A stretch of 5,857 nt of DNA. Origin: Thermococcus sp. (GTDB lineage Archaea; Methanobacteriota_B; Thermococci; Thermococcales; Thermococcaceae). Every line of letters begins with the position of its first letter. The first letter of the stretch is position 1. The DNA lies in NCBI GenBank assembly GCA_027065835.1, contig JAMONK010000229.1, forward strand, positions 1-5,857, in the 5' to 3' direction. The notes beneath the pieces are model-generated. The model was not told where the DNA came from, did not search any database, and saw nothing but the letters and a program-made list of their open reading frames with translations. Position numbers and translations under genes: made by a program. This document shows, piece by piece, positions 1 to 5,248 of the stretch.

Positions 1-258
1 GGTGTGGTGGATCACGACGTGGGTTACCTCTTTGGGATCAACCAGCTTTCGGAGGGCCCCCATGAAGTCCTCCGTGTATTCCTTCTTGCTCAGATCGAAG
101 AGAACTACGGCATCTTTGAGCTTCATCAGGTATGCGTTGTAGGTTATCCCTTCCGGGATGTCCCATGTGGCCTCGAAGTAACCAATACGGTCGTCGTCCA
201 CCCTGATGATGTAGAGCTCCGGATCATCGAAGAGCTTTTCAACCCAGACCTTCGTCAT
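1..258 (-). CDS. fprA: FprA-family A-type flavoprotein (diiron flavodiiron protein), N-terminal part only
   Basis: Reading leftward from the ATG at 258, the frame is open for 86 codons and runs off the window edge, so only the N-terminus is present. The protein begins MTKVWVEKLFDDPELY, continues with RVDDDRIGYFEATWDIPEG (residues 19-37), and ends at VVIHHT (81-86). I recognise this as the start of the metallo-beta-lactamase-like domain of archaeal A-type flavoproteins. In the family the diiron-binding HxExD motif comes next, just outside the window. Family members use a diiron site plus FMN to reduce O2 to water or NO to N2O in the cytoplasm, usually fed by rubredoxin. The start is supported by GGTGA at 268-264, five bases upstream of the ATG, and by a TATA-like element behind it. 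It lies downstream of the LamG gene on the same strand but has its own promoter. Family assignment is firm; the substrate (O2 or NO) cannot be told. Confidence 0.85.
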   Translation of the reverse strand, partial: MTKVWVEKLFDDPELYIIRVDDDRIGYFEATWDIPEGITYNAYLMKLKDAVVLFDLSKKEYTEDFMGALRKLVDPKEVTHVVIHHT

Positions 259-269
259 TTCAATCACCG

Positions 270-278
270 AACCAAGTT
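270..278 (-). promoter_or_regulatory. Candidate operator AACTTGGTT in the fprA promoter
   Basis: The minus strand reads AACTTGGTT, an AAC/GTT dyad with a three-base spacer, between the fprA TATA-like box and its ribosome binding site. The peroxiredoxin promoter has AACATGGTT at nearly the same distance below its TATA box (2023-2031). A bound protein here would cover the start of transcription, so repression would be expected. The regulator is unknown. The half-site order is opposite to the SurR consensus GTTnnnAAC, so SurR is not claimed. Confidence 0.3.
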
Positions 279-288
279 AGTGCGAATC

Positions 289-302
289 GTAAAAAAGCTT
301 TC
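289..302 (-). promoter_or_regulatory. BRE/TATA-like promoter of the fprA gene
   Basis: On the minus strand GAAAGCTTTTTTAC lies 31-44 bases upstream of the fprA ATG. A purine-rich GAAAG followed by a T/A stretch resembles the Thermococcales BRE plus TATA arrangement. A start site about 25 bases below the box would fall near 268, giving a very short leader that carries the GGTGA site. The match is moderate because the box is T-rich rather than a clean TTTATA. Confidence 0.45.
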
Positions 303-338
303 CTGAACAAAATGTTAAGGACAGATGCGGGTAGTCTG

Positions 339-364
339 AAAAATTGAGAATCCTCCGGGGGATC
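339..364 (-). terminator. Possible terminator after the LamG gene
   Basis: About 32 bases past the LamG stop codon, the minus strand has a short dyad ATCC/GGAT (363-360 and 353-350, six-base loop). It is followed a few bases later by TTTTT at 343-339. Archaeal termination depends mainly on the U tract, so this is plausible but weak. The stem is only four pairs long. Confidence 0.3.
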
Positions 365-395
365 TCTATGAAGGACATGGGGGAACACGTCTAAC

Positions 396-1193
396 TCAAG
401 CCCGTCTCAGGCTTTTGGCCCCATTAAAGAGCCCCCTGACTTCGTTCCAGCTCAATGGGGTGGTGTAGATGCTGACGTCCGCCACACTACCCCGGAAGTG
501 GAGGAACCCCGGTGTTATCGGATCGGCCGTCTTCCCGTAGCCTATGAAGAAGACTTCCTTTTTCGGAATATCCCATAGGAATGCCCTCATGCTTTCGTTT
601 CCAAAATTATAGTGTCTCCATCTCATCTCCCGTCCGTTGAGGTACGCGGTGTTGCCCCCATCGCTTACAACGACGACGAGATGGTACCACCTACCGGGCT
701 TCAGGTTAAACCCGCTGTCGAAGCATAGGAAGGGCTTTCCGTTGGCAACCCACGTAACGTACAGCCTCCTGTTGCCACCGCCCCTGTGCCCTATTTCGAT
801 CGTGAACATGTTTTCTCCATCTCTGTCCCCAATGTAGAGGATGGGCAATACGCTCTGGTTACAGTCTTCAAATCTGAAGAAAAGGGAGATTGAACCCGTT
901 TTCAGCCCTTCCAGAGAGGAGAGAGCATTGCTCAGATCAACGTAGCCGGTGCCGTTGAAGTGGAAGACCATGCCAACCGGCGTCTTCCCTGTCTGGAGGT
1001 TCCCAATAACCGTCCCATTGAAGGTTTCCGGTCCTGAGGGGCCATAAAACCAGAGAGCATCTGTAACGTTCGTTCCTGCGGTTTCACTCGTGTTTTGATC
1101 CCCTCCTCCTTCCAGCATCATGGCCGCTATAGCACCAACTGCGACCACGTCAACCAGGAGCACGATTACTATCAGTGCCCTCAGTCTGTCCAT
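396..1193 (-). CDS. LamG/concanavalin-A-like domain protein with N-terminal membrane segment
   Basis: A 265-residue protein. Residues 1-5 are charged (MDRLR) and 6-27 form one hydrophobic helix, so it is a signal peptide or N-terminal anchor that places the rest outside the cell. Residues 28-70 are a polar linker. Residues about 75-258 match the LamG/jelly-roll pattern: a strand with RWYHLVVVV (168-176), AYLNG (183-187), and the closing FRGSVADVSIY followed by an LSWNEV helix start (233-252). Such domains bind sugars or proteins; no catalytic residues are evident. Six N-glycosylation sequons (N34, N42, N59, N80, N112, N199) and two cysteines (111 and 157) fit an exported protein. I chose the ATG at 1193 over the in-frame GTG at 1202 because GGTGG lies about five bases upstream of the ATG. 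The gene sits alone between fprA and the peroxiredoxin with its own TATA-like box. Its ligand and role are unknown. Confidence 0.75.
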   Translation of the reverse strand: MDRLRALIVIVLLVDVVAVGAIAAMMLEGGGDQNTSETAGTNVTDALWFYGPSGPETFNGTVIGNLQTGKTPVGMVFHFNGTGYVDLSNALSSLEGLKTGSISLFFRFEDCNQSVLPILYIGDRDGENMFTIEIGHRGGGNRRLYVTWVANGKPFLCFDSGFNLKPGRWYHLVVVVSDGGNTAYLNGREMRWRHYNFGNESMRAFLWDIPKKEVFFIGYGKTADPITPGFLHFRGSVADVSIYTTPLSWNEVRGLFNGAKSLRRA

Positions 1194-1222
1194 CACGACC
1201 ACCGGGGTGTCTTGGAAGTAGC

Positions 1223-1236
1223 GGTATTTTAGAAAC
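1223..1236 (-). promoter_or_regulatory. TATA-like promoter of the LamG gene
   Basis: The minus strand reads GTTTCTAAAATACC about 30-43 bases upstream of the ATG at 1193. The CTAAAATA core is spaced correctly for a start site near 1203, which gives a short leader carrying GGTGG. The upstream BRE is poor, so confidence is moderate. Confidence 0.35.
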
Positions 1237-1313
1237 CCGGTGGAACGAGCGTTTCATACGGTTCCAAAAGCCCGTTAGAAGGTCAAGTGATGCACAACAG
1301 AAGAGAGGAAGAC

Positions 1314-1332
1314 AAAAAAGAGGAAAATCCTC
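1314..1332 (-). terminator. Hairpin plus U6 terminator directly after the peroxiredoxin gene
   Basis: Starting three bases past the TAA stop (1337-1335), the minus strand reads GAGGA, TTT, TCCTC and then TTTTTT. This is a perfect five-pair stem with a three-base loop running straight into a six-U tract, a compact intrinsic-type terminator. It separates the peroxiredoxin from the LamG gene, which therefore needs its own promoter. Confidence 0.6.
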
Positions 1333-1334
1333 CA

Positions 1335-1982
1335 TTAAAGCTTCTTGTGGCAGAACCACCAGTCGTAGCACTCGATCTCGCCCTTGGCCTTGGCCTCCTC
1401 GCGCTCCTTGATGGCGTCGACGGTTCCGGCCGGCGGAACGATGGCGCGGTCGCCGATGAGCTCGTTGTTGGGCCACTTGTGCGGCAGGGCAACGCCCTTC
1501 TCGGTGCTGGTCTTGAGGGCCTTGACGAGCCTGAGTATCTCGTCCCAGTCCCTGCCGACCTCGGCCGGGTAGTAGACTATCGCGCGAATGACGCCCTTGT
1601 CGTCGACGATGAAGACGGCCCTCGCCGTCTGGGTCGAGCCACTCGGTATCATGCCGAGTGCCTCCGCGAGGTCACCGCGGTCGTCCGCTATAACCGGGAA
1701 GGTTATCTCCTCACCGAGGTTCTCCTTAATCCACTCCATCCACTTGAGGTGGCTGAAGACCTGGTCGACGCTCAGCCCGATAGGCTCAACGCCGAGCTTC
1801 CTGAACTCCTCGGCGCGCTTCTGCATCGCGTAGAACTCCGTTGTACAGACCGGGGTGAAGTCTGCAGGGTGGCTGAAGAGAACGAACCACTTGCCCTTCT
1901 CAGCGAAGTAGTCCGGCAGTCTTATCCTGCCGTGGGTGGTGTTGACCTCAACTTCCGGGAACTTTTCTCCTATAACTACCAT
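1335..1982 (-). CDS. Archaeal Prx6-type peroxiredoxin (thioredoxin peroxidase)
   Basis: A 215-residue peroxiredoxin that reduces H2O2 and organic peroxides in the cytoplasm. The active-site segment [12 protein letters not shown] (39-50) contains T43 and the peroxidatic C46; R121 in STQTARAVF is the likely third active-site residue. The C-terminus IECYDWWFC carries C205 and C211. This C46/C205/C211 pattern is that of the archaeal long-tail Prx6-like enzymes (Pyrococcus horikoshii and Aeropyrum pernix homologues). Those enzymes form rings of ten subunits and resolve the oxidised cysteine through the C-terminal pair; that mechanism is family knowledge. The start at ATG 1982 is well supported by GGAGAGGTGAT at 1998-1988. 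A strong BRE/TATA lies 57-73 bases upstream and a terminator follows the stop, so it is probably a single-gene unit. Its codons are G/C-rich at third positions, as expected for a highly expressed gene. The electron donor is not encoded in this window. Confidence 0.95.
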   Translation of the reverse strand: MVVIGEKFPEVEVNTTHGRIRLPDYFAEKGKWFVLFSHPADFTPVCTTEFYAMQKRAEEFRKLGVEPIGLSVDQVFSHLKWMEWIKENLGEEITFPVIADDRGDLAEALGMIPSGSTQTARAVFIVDDKGVIRAIVYYPAEVGRDWDEILRLVKALKTSTEKGVALPHKWPNNELIGDRAIVPPAGTVDAIKEREEAKAKGEIECYDWWFCHKKL

Positions 1983-2022
1983 TCTCTATCACCTCTCCTT
2001 TTGATATGTTTTCTTCAGTATA

Positions 2023-2035
2023 AACCATGTTGGTT
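2023..2035 (-). promoter_or_regulatory. Palindromic operator candidate in the peroxiredoxin promoter
   Basis: AACCA-ACA-TGGTT on the minus strand is a perfect 5+3+5 inverted repeat. It lies just below the TATA box, roughly where transcription should start (about 2018). This is the usual place for an archaeal repressor site. It includes AACATGGTT, which resembles AACTTGGTT in the fprA promoter. The binding protein is unknown. Confidence 0.4.
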
Positions 2036-2038
2036 CGA

Positions 2039-2055
2039 ATATATAAAGCTTTCGG
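2039..2055 (-). promoter_or_regulatory. Strong BRE/TATA promoter of the peroxiredoxin gene
   Basis: The minus strand reads CCGAAAGC (BRE, 2055-2048) followed directly by TTTATATAT (TATA box, 2047-2039). This is close to the ideal Thermococcales promoter. The expected start near 2018 gives a leader of about 36 bases ending in the strong GGAGAGGTGAT ribosome site. Confidence 0.8.
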
Positions 2056-2223
2056 TTCGTCTAACGGCATCAACCTTGTCGAACATCCAAGCAATCAGGG
2101 GACGGGGGACGTGATCATGCAGAGGATAACGCCGATTCGTCGTCATTCGTTCAGAGTAGCATGATGCTGTGCTACATCCATAAACTAGCGGAATGATTCC
2201 GGAACAATGCCGTGGGGAAGGGG
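2056..2223. other. Gene-free gap with several short inverted repeats
   Basis: This 168-base stretch lies between the ferritin-like gene and the peroxiredoxin promoter. It contains a perfect 13-base palindrome CGGAAT-G-ATTCCG (2189-2201), overlapping TTCCGGAA (2197-2204); GTAGCA and TGCTAC with an eight-base spacer; and ACGGCAT (2064-2070) inverted as ATGCCGT (2207-2213) near the two edges. A minus-strand frame of 70 codons (2227-2015) crosses it, but its protein is poor in acidic residues and runs through the peroxiredoxin TATA box, so I do not call it a gene. I see no tRNA, convincing C/D-box RNA or promoter. Confidence 0.4.
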
Positions 2224-2233
2224 TCATTTCCCC
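2214..2233 (-). terminator. Hairpin across the stop codon of the ferritin-like gene
   Basis: GGGGAA and TTCCCC (2233-2228 and 2219-2214) can pair around an eight-base loop that contains the TGA stop. No U tract follows on the minus strand, so it may stabilise the transcript end rather than terminate. This is a weak call. Confidence 0.2.
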
Positions 2234-2730
2234 GCGGTTTTAAGGTTCTCCTTCAGAACTTTAAATTCTTCCATAAGCCTATCGTAGTGCCCGAGTTCAA
2301 CCCCCGCAAGGGTTCTGTAGATGCTCACGAGTTCTCTGTCGTCAGTTTCCTCCGCGAGCGTTTCGTACACCCTCTTGGCCAGCAGTTCACTCTCCATTGC
2401 CAATTCCAGGCCTTCTATGACGTCCTCTGCACGGGAGAACTTGTCCAGTATGGGGTACACCTCAAGTGGAGGAATCTGCGGTGGGCGCGGCTCCTCACCG
2501 TAGGTTTCGATGTAAACCTTCCACAACCCTTCCCCATGCTCCCGCGATTCACGGGAGAGCCCGTGGAAAGTCTCCACAAGGGAGTCAGGAAGATCAAGGT
2601 CCTTGGCCCTCTCAGCCAACATCTCATAGAGCTCCGCTTCGTCAAATTCCCCCTTAATCCAGTACGCCAGGAGGGATTTTTTATCGAGTCTTTTAAGCTC
2701 CTCAATTATCGAAGTCAGGGGGTCTTCCAT
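2224..2730 (-). CDS. Ferritin/rubrerythrin-like diiron protein
   Basis: A 168-residue, mostly helical, acidic protein that fits two repeats of a ferritin-like four-helix bundle. Helix A contains EFDEAELYEML (28-38, with E31 and E33). Helix B has E61, E64 and H65 in RESREHGE. A proline-rich link follows (PRPPQIPP, 82-89). Helix C has AMESELLAKRVYETLAEE (111-128, with E115 as likely ligand), and helix D has VELGHYDRL, giving E145-x-x-H148. The second half-site is canonical ExxH; in the first, H65 is four residues from E61, not three. Relatives store iron or reduce peroxide, but there is no C-terminal rubredoxin domain, so it is not a full rubrerythrin. The start is uncertain: GTG codons at 2739 and 2736 are also in frame. 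I prefer ATG 2730 because GGTGG lies five bases upstream and because homologous helices begin after it. It is divergent from the MscS gene. The exact role is unknown. Confidence 0.75.
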   Translation of the reverse strand: MEDPLTSIIEELKRLDKKSLLAYWIKGEFDEAELYEMLAERAKDLDLPDSLVETFHGLSRESREHGEGLWKVYIETYGEEPRPPQIPPLEVYPILDKFSRAEDVIEGLELAMESELLAKRVYETLAEETDDRELVSIYRTLAGVELGHYDRLMEEFKVLKENLKTAGK

Positions 2731-2755
2731 CCACACCACCGTACATCATTCCCCT

Positions 2756-2775
2756 CACCTCTTAATAGTCTTCCG
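2756..2775 (-). promoter_or_regulatory. Possible BRE/TATA promoter of the ferritin-like gene
   Basis: The minus strand reads CGGAAGACTATTAAGAGG (2775-2758). CGGAAG can serve as BRE and ACTATTAAG as the TATA box. A start about 25 bases on, near 2740, would give a very short leader that carries GGTGG in front of the ATG at 2730. The box is imperfect. Confidence 0.35.
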
Positions 2776-2778
2776 GGG

Positions 2779-2794
2779 GTCGATGAGGTTCGAC
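2779..2794. promoter_or_regulatory. Inverted repeat between the divergent ferritin-like and mscS promoters
   Basis: GTCGA-TGAGGT-TCGAC is a 5+6+5 dyad centred between the two divergent TATA-like boxes, just upstream of both. A dimeric regulator bound here could affect both genes. A dyad of this size can occur by chance, so this remains a candidate. Confidence 0.25.
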
Positions 2795-2802
2795 ACATGA
2801 GT

Positions 2803-2816
2803 GAAAAGCCTTAAGT
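2803..2816 (+). promoter_or_regulatory. BRE/TATA-like promoter of the MscS-family gene
   Basis: GAAAAGCCTTAAGT combines a purine-rich BRE (GAAAAG) with a CCTTAAGT box. Its centre lies about 37 bases upstream of the ATG at 2849, so transcription should begin near 2837, only a few bases before the GAGGTG site. This spacing supports the ATG at 2849 over the upstream in-frame GTG at 2801, which would lie above the promoter. Confidence 0.5.
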
Positions 2817-2837
2817 GGTTGAATACGAAATTCAATA

Positions 2838-2843
2838 GAGGTG
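2838..2843 (+). promoter_or_regulatory. Ribosome binding site deciding the MscS start
   Basis: GAGGTG lies five bases upstream of the ATG at 2849. The earlier in-frame GTG at 2801 has no comparable site, and the 16 residues it would add are not membrane-like. Confidence 0.7.
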
Positions 2844-2848
2844 TTACC

Positions 2849-3661
2849 ATGGTAGCGTTGGACAAACCGCTCCCGTACCTGAACATGAGCCCGATGCAGC
2901 TGATAACCGCACTTGTTATACTGATCGTCGGCTGGATACTAACGAGGATAATCGTGGGCTCGTTCAAGCACGGACTCAAGAAAACCAAGCTCCCGGAGCT
3001 CGTGGTTGAGTTCCTTGGGAAGTTCCTCAGCGCCCTGCTGTACGTGGCCGTGATACTGCTCTCGGTCAGAGCCCTTGGAATAGGCGTGGGTTCCGTTGTC
3101 CTGGGGCTCTCGGCAGTGATAGGCTTGATCCTGGGCTTTGGTATGCAGGACACCCTGACGAACCTCGCCGCAGGCGTGTGGATTGCCGCGTTGAGGCCCT
3201 TTGATAAAGGGGAGTACATAGGTGTTGCAGGTTACAGCGGTAGCGTTCATTCAGTGGGCGTGATGGCAACCGAGCTCCTGACCCCCGACAACGTCCTCGT
3301 CGTTATACCCAACAAACTCGTCTGGGGCAGCCCAATAGTTAACTACACTAGGATGCCCACGAGGAGGGTCAACGTTGACGTCGGCGTCGCCTACGGCACC
3401 GACTTGAACAGGGCCGTGGAGATTGCGATGAACCTCATGAGGAGCCACCCCCTGGTTCTCGACGAGCCGGAACCGAGTGTTGCCATAACGACCCTGGCGG
3501 ACTCCTCGATAAACCTCCAGCTCAGGGCCTGGGTGAAGACCAAGGACTACTGGACAGTCAAGGGCGACCTGACGAAGGGCATCTACGAGCTCTACGGACA
3601 GGAGGGGATAGAGATACCCTTCCCGCAGATGGACGTGCACGTGAAGGATATGCCCGGCTGA
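2849..3661 (+). CDS. MscS-family small-conductance mechanosensitive channel
   Basis: A 270-residue membrane protein that opens under membrane tension and releases solutes during hypo-osmotic shock. Hydrophobic segments at about 16-36 and 55-76 are TM1 and TM2. The Gly/Ala-rich pore helix TM3 spans about 81-113 and contains GLILGFGMQDTLTNLAAGV (92-110), very close to the E. coli MscS pore. RPFDKGEYI (116-124) starts the beta domain, VVIPNKLV (151-158) matches the family IPN motif, and PFPQMDVHV (257-265) matches the end of the cytoplasmic cage. At 270 residues it is close to E. coli MscS (286) and has three TM helices with no extra sensor domain. The upstream GTG at 2801 was rejected because of the promoter and GAGGTG positions. 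It is divergent from the ferritin-like gene and precedes the symporter, which has its own promoter. Family assignment is very secure; physiological tuning cannot be read. Confidence 0.93.
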   Translation: MVALDKPLPYLNMSPMQLITALVILIVGWILTRIIVGSFKHGLKKTKLPELVVEFLGKFLSALLYVAVILLSVRALGIGVGSVVLGLSAVIGLILGFGMQDTLTNLAAGVWIAALRPFDKGEYIGVAGYSGSVHSVGVMATELLTPDNVLVVIPNKLVWGSPIVNYTRMPTRRVNVDVGVAYGTDLNRAVEIAMNLMRSHPLVLDEPEPSVAITTLADSSINLQLRAWVKTKDYWTVKGDLTKGIYELYGQEGIEIPFPQMDVHVKDMPG

Positions 3662-3690
3662 TTACCTCCCCTGTTCTGTCAGAGTGCCGA

Positions 3691-3728
3691 ATTTTATGCC
3701 CCTTTCTTTGAATTTTCTGTCATATTTC
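3691..3728 (+). terminator. U-rich terminator region after the MscS gene
   Basis: Beginning 29 bases past the stop, a run of T-rich patches (ATTTTAT, CTTTCTTTG, ATTTTCTG, ATATTT) occurs without a clear stem. Archaeal termination can be driven by such U tracts alone. The exact end cannot be placed. Confidence 0.4.
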
Positions 3729-3740
3729 CCCGGTTTCATC

Positions 3741-3757
3741 GAAAAAGGTTATATTGG
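3741..3757 (+). promoter_or_regulatory. BRE/TATA promoter of the symporter gene
   Basis: CGAAAAAGGTTATATTG (from 3740) has a purine-rich BRE followed by the TATA box GTTATATT. Its centre is about 45 bases from the ATG at 3796, so the start should be near 3776. Between the box and the start lies a GC-rich block, GGGGCCCCTTCGGGG (3761-3775). The GAGGTG ribosome site at 3784-3789 sits six bases before the ATG. Confidence 0.65.
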
Positions 3758-3795
3758 GTTGGGGCCCCTTCGGGGTGACACGTGAGGTGTCTGAA

Positions 3796-5248
3796 ATGAA
3801 CGTGATATGGACAACGGTAGCGGTTTACATGGGAGCGATGCTAGCGATTTCAGCGTACGCGCGGAAGTACGTCAAGACCTCGGCCGACTTCCTGCTAGCC
3901 GGGAGGAGGCTGGGACTGGGACTTACGGTAGGGACCCTCGCAGCCACTCACTACGGTGGTGGCTTTCATCCTGGGCGGAGCTAGCTGGGGAGCCACCTAC
4001 GGGTTAGGCGGTATCTGGTACGGCTTCGCCTGCGGCCTGGGGCTTCTGGTTCTCGGTCTGACCCTTGCAAGGCCCATGCGCGCGCTGGCACTTTACACCG
4101 TGCCGGACGTCCTGGAGATGCGCTACCGGAGCAAGACCATCCGTTTACTAGCCGCCTTGCTGTCGCTCCTGGCGCTCGTTGGCATTCTGGGGGCGCAGGT
4201 GTGGGCAGCTTCGGCCATCTTTGAGGTGATTGGTCTTCCGGGAACCGCGGGGGCAGTGCTCGCAACCCTGGTCTTTATAGCCTACACGGCCTTCTCAGGG
4301 CTGTGGGCTGTGGCCTTAACAGACTTCGTCCAGATAATCCTTGGAAGCGCCGGGATATTCGTGGCGGTGCTGATGGGACTGATCAAAGTCGGGGGGATAA
4401 GCGGCCTAAGAGCCGCCCTTCAGAACATCAAAAACCTGCCACAGCCGGCAACCGGCTACTTCAGCGTTACATCACTTGGTCCCTCACTGCTGGCGCTGAC
4501 ACTAGCCGCCACCGTTATGTACACCCTCATTGGTCAGGACTTCTACCAGAGGCTCTTCGCCTCAAAAAATGAGGGGACCGCCAGGAAGGGGGCGGTATAC
4601 GCGGGGATGTTGCTCATGGCGCTCTCGGTGCTGCCGGCCCTAGCGGGGATGCTGGCGGTGGCACTCTCGGGCAACCCCGAGGCGGTGATAGACTCACCGA
4701 AGACCGCCGTCCCGATGCTGGTCATCTCGGTCTTCGGCGGCACCGTGGGGGCGATATTCGTGGCGGCGGTACTCGCGGCCATCATGAGCACCGCCGATTC
4801 CCTGCTTTCGGCGGCGACCTCGCACATCGTCAAAGACTTCTACGAGGGAATCGTGGGGGAGAAGGGCGACGAGAAGAGGCTCCTGAGGCTCTCGGTGATC
4901 ACCACGGTAGCGGTTGGACTGCTCTCCCTCGGGGCGGCGCTGGCGATCCGGGGCATAGTCGAGCTGCTCATATACTCCTACGACGTCTACACCTCCGGCG
5001 TCTTCGTCCCGCTCATACTGGGACTTTACTGGAGGAGGGCCACCAAGGAGGGTGCCCTGGCTGGAATGACCGCCGGGTCGCTGGTGGCGGTGCTCGGAGC
5101 CGCGGGAATCCTGAACTTCCCGTACTGGGAGTACGTCTACGTGAGCGGTGCACTGGTGTCGACCGTAGTGCTTGTGGTCGTGAGTCTCGCCACCAGGGCA
5201 GAGCCGCTTGAGGGGGAGCTGGAGGAGGCCTTTTCAGTCAGGGGCTGA
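3796..5248 (+). pseudogene. Sodium:solute symporter (SSS family), split by a +1 frameshift
   Basis: An LeuT-fold Na+-coupled transporter of the inner membrane; substrate unknown. The start (ATG 3796) has GAGGTG six bases upstream. Frame one gives TM1 and the family's FLLAGRRLGLG loop, then reads THYGGGF and hits TAG at 3982-3984 after 62 codons. The remainder continues in the next frame from about 3965 (FILGGASWGATYG) to the TGA at 5246-5248. The span is 1453 bases, one more than a multiple of three, so removing a single base (most simply one T of TTT at 3964-3966) gives one 483-residue protein of normal SSS length. In that joined protein TDFVQ is at 175-179, YQRLFASK at 250-257, and the Na2-site motif STADS at 331-335. 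The downstream part has no other stop and keeps the same codon style, so the break is recent, a sequencing error, or bypassed by recoding. It converges on purO with an 11-base overlap. Confidence 0.85.
3955..3967 (+). other. Frameshift site in the symporter gene
   Basis: Frame one reads GGT GGT GGC TTT CAT; the homologous continuation needs GGC TTC ATC. One surplus base lies in GGCTTTC, best explained as an extra T at 3964-3966. UUU-C also allows tRNA-Phe to slip from UUU to UUC in the +1 direction, but no stop or obvious pause codon follows at once, so programmed frameshifting is not favoured. Confidence 0.8.

Noticed and set aside
4..306. Plus-strand open frame of 100 codons
   Set aside because: Antisense to the FprA N-terminus, which is clearly recognisable on the minus strand.
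2032..2040. GGTTCGAAT resembling a tRNA T-loop, as in an integration site
   Set aside because: No acceptor, anticodon or D arm surrounds it, and it lies inside the peroxiredoxin promoter.
1287..2114. Plus-strand open frame of 275 codons
   Set aside because: It is antisense to the peroxiredoxin and stays open because of that gene's G/C-rich codons. It has no ribosome site or recognisable motif, and it runs through the peroxiredoxin promoter.
2089..2170. C/D-box-like words on the minus strand (ATGATCA, ATGACGA, CTGA)
   Set aside because: The boxes do not fall in the C - guide - D' - C' - guide - D order and spacing required for an archaeal C/D sRNA.
2015..2227. Minus-strand 70-codon frame overlapping the ferritin-like stop as ATGA
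   Set aside because: The overlap is tempting, but the product is poor in acidic residues, has no ribosome site of note, and crosses the strong peroxiredoxin TATA box.
2212..2814. Plus-strand open frame of 200 codons
   Set aside because: Antisense to the ferritin-like gene; composition and motifs do not resemble a protein family.
2755..3219. Minus-strand open frame of 154 codons
   Set aside because: Shadow of the MscS gene, rich in Ser, Thr and Pro without any motif.
3956..5248. Separate 430-codon gene starting at GTG 3956
   Set aside because: It would lack TM1 and part of TM2 of the SSS fold and has no ribosome site; the missing part is encoded immediately upstream in another frame.
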